Below, piece after piece: positions 10,977 to 20,600 of a DNA stretch of 64,000 bases. The translations under genes and the position numbers were made by a program. A model generated the notes under the pieces. That model was given only the letters and a program-made list of their open reading frames with translations. It made no database searches and was not told the DNA's origin. Numbering within the stretch: the stretch's first letter is position 1; the number at the start of each line of letters is the position of its first letter. Source of the DNA: Oopsacas minuta (lineage: Eukaryota > Porifera > Hexactinellida > Lyssacinosida > Leucopsacidae); assembly GCA_024704765.1 (NCBI GenBank), contig JAKMXF010000321.1, positions 310,001 through 374,000 of the forward strand. Reading direction: 5' to 3'.

Positions 10977-12749
10977 ATGGCAGATAAGATCTTCCCAACC
11001 AAAAAGCTAATAAACTCTCCATCAACATCAGTAGAAGATAGTCTTAACGGTTTAACACTAGTATACCCGTCCTTACAGCTGCTACGGAGTAGACATAAGA
11101 TCGTAATCAGGTCTGATATTGATGACGTCATATCAAGTGGGCAAGTTACCCTGGTATGTGGAGGAGGGAGTGGTCATGAACCTGCACATGTTGGGTTCGT
11201 CGGGAAAGGAATGCTGACCGCCGCGGTGCCAGGGGCCGTCTTTGCATCCCCTCCTTCAGAAGCGATCCTCGCGTCCTTCCGAGCGGTCACAACACCCGCC
11301 GGTACGTTAGCTATCGTAACTAACTACACAGGAGATAGACTTAACTTTGGTATAGCAGTAGAGAAGGCTAGAGCTGAAGGGATTAAAGTAGAAATGATTG
11401 TCATTGGGGACGATTGTGCTCTCCCTTCTGTGTCTAAGACAGCTGGACGCCGAGGGCTTTGTGGCACTATTCTAATTTACAAAATAGCAGGTGCAATGGC
11501 TGAGCAAGGGTGTGACCTCGACACTATTTACAAAAAGGTGTTAAAAGTGGCAGAATGTGTCGGTACGATTGGTGTTAGTTTGAATCCATGTAGTGTACCA
11601 GGTAGATCACCAAATTTCATCCTGGGCCCAGATGAAATTGAGCTAGGTCTGGGTATCCATGGTGAAGCTGGTTATAAACGGTGTAAACTAGAATCGTGTG
11701 AAAAAATGGTTGAAATAATATTAAATCAACTGTCAAGTATTGAGCCAGGTTATAAATATTTTCAATTACAGCCGAATAGCCACGTGGTCCTTGTAGTTAA
11801 CAATCTTGGCGGTTTGTCTAATCTTGAAATGGGGATTGTTGCGAAAGAGGCTATTCGGTTTCTGACCAATAAGAGAGGTGTTTGTGTAGAAATGGCTTAT
11901 ATGGGCACATTTATGACTTCACTAGAAATGCAGGGGGTATCTCTAACACTTCTGGAGTACACAGAAGAACTCGGTCAATACCTGGACTGTCCGACAGAAG
12001 CACCAGCTTGGCCCAATGGGTGCACAGGCAGGAGACTAGCTAAGGGCGGACAGTTTGCTATAAATGCTAGTCAAAGAGCTGAAGACAGAGATATTGCTTC
12101 TAAGACTTTGCTAGGTGTCGGGATTGGGAAGGAGTCGCTATTTATAGAATGTTTAGAATCAGTTTGTTTAGCTCTATCCGAGAATAAAGATAGACTAGAC
12201 AAACTAGACTCTATAGGGGGAGATGGAGACTGCGGATCTACACTGTATGCAGGATCACAGGCTATTCTAACTGAGATTGACAGTTTAGCTGAAATGAATC
12301 ATTCACAGTCTCTGCTTAAGATTGCTAGCATTGTAGAAAGGGTGATGGGTGGAGCGTCCGGAGCATTGTACTCTCTATTCTTAACAGCTGCTGCGGGACA
12401 ACTAGACACCCCTTGTGTACCCAGGAGCTGGGTAGAGGCCTTATCAAGGGGTGTAGAGTCTGTCGCGAAGTACGGGGGAGCATCCCCGGGAGATCGCACT
12501 ATGCTAGATGCGTTACATCCTACAGTACATTATCTATACAATTCTAGTACTATAAATTCTAATGCAATTCAATCAGCTGTTCAGCTGTGTAATGAAGGGG
12601 CTAATGCGACCAAAGGGATGTGTGCTAGAGCTGGGAGAGCTAGCTATGTGAGTCAGGATCTGTTGAGAGATGAAGATCCAGGAGCTGTTGCTGTTAGTAT
12701 TTGGTTTAATGCTATTGGTAGGGTTTTAGCGAAGAAATGGAAATGTTAG
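10977..12749 (+). CDS. TKFC: Triokinase / FMN cyclase (dihydroxyacetone kinase)
   Basis: This enzyme phosphorylates dihydroxyacetone and glyceraldehyde with ATP and can cyclise FAD to riboflavin 4',5'-cyclic phosphate. The single exon codes for 590 aa, close to the usual 575-580. The DhaK domain comes first (about residues 1-340), with VCGGGSGHEPAHVGFVGKGM and the motif GIHGEAG, whose His at about 228 is the residue that holds the substrate as a hemiaminal. The DhaL ATP-binding domain follows (about 380-585), with the GGDGDCGSTLYAG metal and phosphate loop and MGGASGALYSLF. All key motifs are intact. The start follows a short AT-rich leader. It has no introns, unlike vertebrate TKFC. Confidence 0.97.
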   Translation: MADKIFPTKKLINSPSTSVEDSLNGLTLVYPSLQLLRSRHKIVIRSDIDDVISSGQVTLVCGGGSGHEPAHVGFVGKGMLTAAVPGAVFASPPSEAILASFRAVTTPAGTLAIVTNYTGDRLNFGIAVEKARAEGIKVEMIVIGDDCALPSVSKTAGRRGLCGTILIYKIAGAMAEQGCDLDTIYKKVLKVAECVGTIGVSLNPCSVPGRSPNFILGPDEIELGLGIHGEAGYKRCKLESCEKMVEIILNQLSSIEPGYKYFQLQPNSHVVLVVNNLGGLSNLEMGIVAKEAIRFLTNKRGVCVEMAYMGTFMTSLEMQGVSLTLLEYTEELGQYLDCPTEAPAWPNGCTGRRLAKGGQFAINASQRAEDRDIASKTLLGVGIGKESLFIECLESVCLALSENKDRLDKLDSIGGDGDCGSTLYAGSQAILTEIDSLAEMNHSQSLLKIASIVERVMGGASGALYSLFLTAAAGQLDTPCVPRSWVEALSRGVESVAKYGGASPGDRTMLDALHPTVHYLYNSSTINSNAIQSAVQLCNEGANATKGMCARAGRASYVSQDLLRDEDPGAVAVSIWFNAIGRVLAKKWKC

Positions 12750-12893
12750 TGTTTATATTTATTTATTTCCTAATCTATTGTATTCCCAATACTATACTAC
12801 AGATAGAATACTTCATAATTCAAGCAAATTCCACTTTGTTCACAAAGATTTCCATTCACAAACTAAACAGCTTATTTAAAGAAATAATATTAA

Positions 12894-15800
12894 TTATTGA
12901 AGTGTGCATTCTTGTGTCATATTTGATAAATATTTTGTTTCTAAATATTCGTGACATTCCTTCATTCTTGAGTGTATCTTTGATAATTGCTTTATCCTAT
13001 CCTCTGGATTTACATGTCCTAGCGTTAGAGAATAGTCCTGACTGATATTCATGAAAGAATCCGACTCGTTTGTTCCTATCGACTGGAGATAACAGAAAAT
13101 AGTTTGGAACTCTGTTACACATTCTCGGATTTTATCGTATAGGGTGTCGAAGAGATGAGGCTGTTCGCCAGTTGCTTTTAAAGCCTTTGTCCGTTCTAGC
13201 TCGTTTTCAAGTTTGCCGAATGCAATCTGCGTTCTTTTGCTTTCTTTTTCTAACAATTTTTGTTGTGCTTTCAGTTTCATATTTTCGTCGTTTATAAATT
13301 TCAATTGTTGATTGTATTTTTCTTTGTGTCTTATTCGCATATTTGTGAGTTCCCGTTCTGTCCTATCGTTCGCGGTTTTCACTTCATTTTCGCTGTCTCT
13401 TAACTTCACTTCCAACTCTTTATGTCTAATTCTTAACGATTCGTTATCATCTAATACTTGCTTCATTTCGGTTACTACTCTCGTTAACTTCAAATCATCT
13501 ATCTTAACTTGCTCTTGGTGGCTAGCAATACTAGCGTTTTGTTTTTCAATATGGTTAATCCATTTAGATTCGATTTGCAATTTATCATTAGAAATTGTTT
13601 GTGATTGTTTTAAGAAAGTTGCGTGTAAACTCTTAATTTGTTTTCTTAGAATAATATTCTCATCTTCCTTGTCAGAAAGATTATGTTTCAATTCAGATTC
13701 AGCATCCTGTAAACTGAGTATATGTTTCGTTTTTTCTTCACTTTCCTTCCCGATACCAATTAGTGCTCGTTCGTATTTACCTTGCATTTCTGAGAAGTTA
13801 GACTTCATTATGTCAGCTTCTCTATCTTTCGACATAGACATCTCAGCTAGTTTAACTTTAAGCGCTGTGTTTTCTAGTTCGATTTGCTGTTGTGATATGT
13901 TTTGAGAGTTTAATTCAGTTTCTGAACCCAATAATCGTAAAATTTGTAATTTACTCTTTTGTACTTGTTCTCTTAATTCATTTATTTCCTTCTTCTGTAC
14001 GGTTATAAGAGCCAGCTGTTCGTCATAAACTCGCTCGCTAATATCGTAGGGAGCATTCAGTTCAGAAGATTCCATATCCCAGTTTAGAGAGTGCTGAGAG
14101 CTGTGACGGAAATCTATAAAAGGAAGATTTTGAATTTAACAAATATTTTATTTTCTCTGAATTTTTATGTATTATGTCTAATACAATATTTGATTCTTCC
14201 AGAAACACCCAATTAAGAGGAGCTGGCAGTATTTAAGAGTGTCCCACTTGAAACTGAATACCTCTTGTCCTGTCCAGTGATTAAAACATTTCACTACCCA
14301 CGCTAGGAATAACTCTGACTCAACTTGCAAAGTATTTCCATATGAGATAAGTATATAGAAATACGATTCAGTTGTTATGCGCCTGTTTTCTGGGGATTAA
14401 TTATTGATAATAATGTTACGTAGCTTTTCGTTTCAGCCTTTGATCTCAAAATTTTCAGTTTATTAAGTTTATCAGACGAACCCTGAGTTTTAATTATCTA
14501 CAGATGCAAGATTCATGTATTTTAATGCGGTCTTTCCCTAGAAACAACATTGCCTCAATGTTATGCACTTGGTAAGATGATTGGCCAGATATAATAGCAA
14601 ATAAATTACCACAAATGTGTGAAAAGTAATCCAAACCAATCACTATGTAATCATATCTAATCAGCTGTATACCTAATTATTAGCAAATATTCATTCACCA
14701 ATACGTTCAGATAACTGCATGGTAGTCACCTATGATAGCAATCTGTTTACAAGATAATATAGTTCCATAGACAAACACCTGCAAGCTGTTATTAATTGTG
14801 ACTACTGAAATATACAGTCGCTAATTACTTAATAGAATGATGGAGGTGATTGGGGGTTAATCTAAACTTGAAATATCTAATTTTTGTAATCTGTCTAATC
14901 ATCTGATTTTACTGTAAGATATATGATTACAATAAAATTAGTATTGAATTCTATTGTTAGCTGCTTTTAGTTTCACAGATTTTCTACTCAGCAAATATTT
15001 TAAAAATTCATTCTACGTTTTAGAATAAAAGCAAAATAATGAAATTCTTAACTCTGCAAATTTCAAAATATTTACCGTAAATTTTAATAATATTTTGATT
15101 TTGTTTCAGAGATTATGTTTCAATATTTGAACCCTCTTCGTATCAAATTTCTCGATACCACTTCACAATAGATTTACACATACACACACACGCGGGTATT
15201 AAACCTCCCCTTAAAATTACTTATGGATTTATTGTCCCAGGCACATTACAACCTCCTCGTTAAAATAAGGCGTTATTATTAGTCATGTATATAAATGCTA
15301 GCACGTAGTAGAGGTCTGATAAGAAGTATCTCTTCGGAAACAAGAATTAGTACGTCTTATCCGATTAGGAATTGTAATTAAATGAGAACTATTTTGGCGT
15401 TGTAAGAAGTAGTATATGTTAACCGAGTAAGTCTTATCCGTATTGTATTGCTCTGTTCATTGTTTTACATGGACAAGCATACCTTTTGCGAATGTCAACG
15501 TTATTTTATCGAAAAAGCATTCGGAATATACAAAAACATCCTAAAATACAAATACAGTAAACTCCAGTTATATCGAACTCTTCTTATTTCGAAGTAATTA
15601 TCACGGCCCCTTGAGCTTCGATGTAACGGGAGTTGACTATAGTTGCCCTCATGCAAGTTCGCTTATTAGCAAGAAAATTCATGCTTCTGGAGTTATTTAT
15701 TTAACGAAATAATATACATACAATCCCTCACCTTTCAATAAGTTCACTGGCTTCATTTTCATGATAGAGCTGCTTCCACTAGACCCTGAGGATTCCACAG

Positions 15801-15990
15801 AACTAGAACTATTGCTACTTGCTGTAGTAATAGCACTAGCCGGTCTGCACGGCGTATCGGCACTAGCATACCCGTAGCTATTCGTAGAGGAGGTTAGATG
15901 CGACCATCTGTTACCTGTCTGTTTTAAGCTAGAGAATATATGACTACCTTCCTCGCTAGAATATATCGTATTGTCTGATGTTGAATACAT
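12894..15990 (-). CDS. Two-exon coiled-coil protein with Ser-rich N-terminus, unidentified
   Basis: I join two minus-strand frames into one gene. Exon 1 is 15732-15990 and exon 2 is 12894-14113, separated by a 1,618-bp GT-AG intron (donor AAAG/GTGAGG, acceptor TTTATAG/AT). Exon 1 ends in phase 1 and exon 2 supplies the missing two bases, giving K-D-F-R-H-S-S. The product is about 492 aa. Residues 1-87 are rich in Ser, Thr and Tyr (SSNSSSSVESSGSSGSSS); residues 105-450 are an almost continuous charged coiled coil (DEQLALITVQKKEINELREQ and onward). A centrosomal, ciliary or cytoskeletal role is possible, but I recognise no family signature. A TATAAATA box lies 40 bp upstream of the ATG. The join is an inference from phase and spacing. 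Confidence 0.7.
15556..15643 (+). mobile_element. Deleted family A MITE
   Basis: CAGTAAACTCCAGTTATATC and its inverted end GATGTAACGGGAGTTGACTA enclose only about 40 bp, so the middle has been lost. It lies in the intron of the coiled-coil gene. Confidence 0.7.
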
Positions 15991-16022
15991 TTGTGTGTGT
16001 TAAGATGGCTGTAGGTTAGAGC

Positions 16023-16030
16023 TATTTATA
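16023..16030 (-). promoter_or_regulatory. TATA box of the coiled-coil gene
   Basis: TATAAATA on the minus strand, 40 bp before the ATG at 15990. This is the same spacing as in the seven-helix genes. Confidence 0.55.
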
Positions 16031-17646
16031 CAAAATGTAATGGTATATAGTGGATATGCACAGTTGATTTTAAAACAGCTAATTAAAGAACAAAATTACT
16101 GAGTATTCTGCCTCATTTGTTAGATCATTACCTGTTCTGAAAAGCAAATATGTTTTGGGTACTTTTGTCCAATTTTAAGGGCCCACCTCTCTCTAATGGG
16201 TCACTTGTTAATTTTATGATGGACCAGAGATACAACTGTTCATAGCATTCCTTCCGATTTGTATGTACTGTGCTGTTCGCATATTAACAGTATTCGCTTA
16301 ATAGCAAGGGAAATGCGTGCGAAATACGACTTGCTAATAGGCGAACTCCGGTGTATTTACAGAATTTAGATATCTCTCAAGTGTTCTTCTATTAAGAATA
16401 GAATTTGTAGTATATTGTACTTTTTTCTGTAATTTTGTCTGTGAATTCTTAGATTAAGAGGGCTAACTCGAGGAACCATCCTACACAGCTGTCCTAATTA
16501 TCCCTCTCTGTTACTACAGTGGAGTCTCCGAATAACGGACATGTTGGGGATATGGTATCTGTCCGTTGTAGGGAATTGTCCGCTCCTCAGAGACTGCGCA
16601 AGTAGTAATTACATGCTTGGAAAATCAATTCGTGCCACGAGGTTTGTCCGTTGTAGGGGGTTGTCCGCTTCTCGGAGTGTCCGTTTTGGGAGACTCCACT
16701 GTATTATGTGTAGTCAAACTAGACACACTAAAATATCACACAGCTAGTCTGCCCTATTATAAATGATAGCATGATAATTCTAATACACATGTTGTAGCTG
16801 ATAGCTGATAGCTGTTGTAGTAATTGCGTGAACTACTGAATCAAATATTATCGAAACCGCAATTCAATACCTCCTACAGTATATATTGTAAGAATCCTGG
16901 CTGTAGATCTCATATTCATTTATTTATTTATCCACAAAATTTATACATCGGAACTTACTTGCTTAAGAGTGTTATGATATAGGATGAAACTTCCAAATTT
17001 CCACCACCTGAGTTCTCAATTCATTAAATACTATTTATTGCCTTTACTATAGTAAATGCAGAATATTGCACTCTTGGATCTGACCACGTATGTCTAAGTA
17101 AGACTCCTCGTATAAACCAGAAAAATTCAATCAAACTTCTTTGCAAAATTCATTAACCTGTAGCCCAGCTGCTGTATAATATACAACTGAGTTTATATTA
17201 AAATTCCTATCTGTGAATATATTTATTCGTTTCTGCGTATACCAAATGGCTTCTATACGCCGATAGAGATTACAAAGTTATTCTATTTCTATGAGATTAA
17301 TTAATACAAAGGTCTCTGTCCAATTTCTAAGAAGAACGAGGAGATTATATCAGAGTATATCGTATAGTCTTGTTCTGTGAATTACTGTATTCTTTAGATT
17401 TTTGTGAGAGAATTATACGCGGTTATTTGCAACTACTTGCAATAGTATTATAAGTGCAGCCCCTATAGGGTAATGCTCTCGCAGTCTGTACATCCGTCCG
17501 CGCCGCCGTGCGAAATCTAGCAGTCCTATTAACATAAAATCCTGTCACGAAATATTTGGATCATGTTGTCTTTTCCGCCGGACCAAATATGGAGTTATTA
17601 CTGATATACTGATTTCCTATTACAGTAAATTGTAGATTAGTTTCTT
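16024..17646. other. Gene-free region before CHD1
   Basis: These 1.6 kb separate the coiled-coil promoter from the CHD1 ATG. Apart from the transposon at 16517-16701 and simple AT-rich DNA I see no coding signal. The last few hundred bases probably hold the CHD1 promoter and leader. Confidence 0.45.
16517..16701 (+). mobile_element. Complete pogo/Tigger-like MITE, 185 bp
   Basis: The ends are CAGTGGAGTCTCCGAATAAC and, inverted, CAGTGGAGTCTCCCAAAACG. Both start with the same 13 bases, and TA dinucleotides flank the element as the target duplication. An internal piece, CCGTTGTAGGGAATTGTCCG, recurs near the right end. There is no transposase frame, so it is non-autonomous. Confidence 0.88.
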
Positions 17647-20600
17647 ATGACTAGTAACAGAAATTTCCCTTCAAATGACTCTCCTCTCCCTCTTCATAAC
17701 CAACTATACCCTAGCGTCAATACACCTGGACATTACATACCTTATCCTCCTAACCCACACCCACAGGTGTCATACACTCCCCAGCAACCAATGATGCCCG
17801 CTTACCCCATTAACAATGTGTATCAACAACAGTATAATCAATCTCCGGGATACTCCTGGTCACAGGGACAAATGGCAACTCCTACTCTACCTTCATATGA
17901 ACAAGTATATTCCCCAAACCAGCAGCATTGTATGTACCCAATACGTAACGAGTATGATCACACTAATGTACCTGGTAACCTCATGCATTGGAAAGCCCCT
18001 AGGGAACGAATCCAGCAGCCAGTCAATTTCCCTAACAGTGGGCAAATACGCGATCTGACAGGTGTCAAGAGTGTGGACAGTAATTTCCCTGAATTCGACC
18101 TGAATAGTCCAAATTTTGAGGATTTCCAAAATATTAATGAACCGGTTGGAGATATTGAAGAGAAGATGGAATGTGATACATTTCCACTTTTGAAAGAACT
18201 GGAAATGGGAGATAAACAGAAAACGAATTTACTTGAATTAGTAGATGACAAATCCATGGTCCAAAACACATCACAACCAATTGAACCTCTCACTAAGAAG
18301 CAAGATAATGACGTCACGAAATCAGACACAGAACAACCAGAGGAGGAAGACCTTTCTAAGGCATTTTGTCCTGAAAAAGAGTTCAAAGAAGATTCAGACG
18401 AGGAGCTAATTATTCGGCGGAAGAGACCTGCCCAAAAGGAGAATGAACAGAAACGTAAAGACAGTGATAGTGAGTTCAAAGCTAGCTCAAGTGAGCTAGA
18501 AAAATCCTCCGTTCCAACTAGCTCTCCTCCATCTTCTGGGTCTGAGTACGGGGCAGAAGAAGAGTTCGCTAAGTCTAAAAAGCTTCCTCCAAAAAAACGA
18601 TTACCTCCTGTTAGATCGACCTGGGTTGCAGATGAGTACAGGAGATCAGCTCGTGAAAAGAAGCCAACCAATAAGAAGGGAATTTATAAGAGAGGAGACA
18701 ACAGTTCAGATGATGAGACATATTCCTCTGACCCCCTCACTGACCTAGAGGAGAGATCATCCGGCTCAGAGTATTCTTACTGTTCTATGAGTGAAAGCGA
18801 TTATTCGACAGTTCAGGATTCCTCGACAGAAAGTGACCTAAGCTTCCTTCCCAAACGTCGGAAAGCCTCTGGTAGGAAGAAGAAATACGAATCAGATAGT
18901 TCGGATGTCCGTGTCAGGAAGAAACCCAAGAAAGATTATAGTTCTTCAAGCAGCAACGAATCGGCCACGCTAAAAAGGTTCAGACGATTAGATTCTAGAA
19001 AACGCCCCAAAAAATACAAAAAGAACAATTCTGATTGGTCAGAATTGAGTGATGATTTAATCGCTGCCTGTTTCAGTCCAGTTCGTAGTACCAGACGTGT
19101 CGCGAAAGGTGTTACTTATAAAGAGGCATCTGATTCCGACAAGGAAGGTTTATTAGGTGACAATGACTCGCCTCTTTCTCAAGCAGGTGAGGAACAATAC
19201 ATAGCTGAATCAGAACAAGTTGACACTATTGAGAGAATTCTGTTAAAGCGAACTGGAATTAAAGAAACTGAATATTTAATAAAATGGGCTAATATGTCTT
19301 ATCTACATAACACCTGGGAAACGGAGAGTAATCTGATTGGTTACGGAGTAAAGGGGATTAAGAAAGTATCTGTTTATGAACAGAAGTGTGAAGAGGAAAG
19401 GGTTTGGGCAGGAAATGCTACCCCCGAGGATCTGGAGGAATTCCAGCTACAACAGGAAATGCAAATGGAGATAATAGAATCACATACTCTTGTAGAACGT
19501 GTTATCTCCGTTAGGAACAAGGATAGCGATTCACCTGTTAGAGAGCATCTCTGTAAATGGGAGGGATTGCCATATACTGAGTGTACATGGGAGGAACAGG
19601 GAGTTATCAGTGATAAATTCCAGAATCATATAGATGATTATTACAGCAGACAAAATATGCTTAATATCCCACATAGGAGTGCTAGAGTTTCTAAAAATAG
19701 ACCTAACTTCAAAGCGATACCTTCTCAGCCTAAATGGCTCGGAAAACCACTTGACGGAGATGTGAACTCACAACAAACAGACCCTTCAGAGCCCCCATCT
19801 TCCCCTTTGGTACTCCGTGACTACCAGTTAGAGGGATTAAACTGGTTAGTATATTCCTGGTGTAAGCACAACTCAGTTATTCTAGCAGACGAAATGGGTT
19901 TGGGTAAAACTATACAAACTATAGCATTCTTACACTACTTGTATAAAGTGTATCAGCTGTACGGTCCATTCTTGATTGTTGTTAGGCTAAGCACGCTAGC
20001 TGTTTGGCAACGAGAATTCGCCAAATGGGCGCCAGAATTGAACATAGTTGTGTACATAGGGGATGCCCAGTCACGTGGCATGATAAAGCAATATGAATGG
20101 GAGAACGAATCTGGTAAAATCCAGTTTAACGTTCTTATTACTACTTATGAGATTCTATTAAGAGATAAGGAAGCGCTAGGGGAACTCAATTGGGCTGTTC
20201 TAGCTGTAGACGAGGGTCACAGGCTTAAGAACGATGATTCGATGGTGTATCAGGCTCTTATGGAGTTCAGTACACAGTTTAGAATGTGTATAACCGGTAC
20301 ACCGTTACAGAACTCGTTACGGGAATTATGGTGTTTGCTACACTTCACTCAGAGCGAACGATTCCCAAAATGGGAAGAATTTGAGAAACATCACAGATTG
20401 TATGACGAGGGTGATGCCTCGGGACTTGACCAGCTCCACGCGGAGCTACAACCATACCTCTTGCGACGTGTAAAGAGAGATGTGGAAAAATCCCTCCCGT
20501 CTAAAGTCGAACGCATTCTAACCGTTGAAATGTCCGCACTACAACGTGAATATTACAGACACATACTAACTAGGAATTTCAAAGCCTTAATGAAAACAGG

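Noticed and set aside
13312-13905. 197-codon plus-strand frame with many Ser, Phe and Leu
   Set aside because: It is antisense to the coiled-coil exon; Lys/Glu codons read backwards give Leu, Phe and Ser.
17958-18671. 237-codon minus-strand frame opposite CHD1
   Set aside because: It is the antisense of the Ser/Glu/Lys-rich CHD1 region, whose codon bias leaves the opposite strand open. It has no start context or homology.
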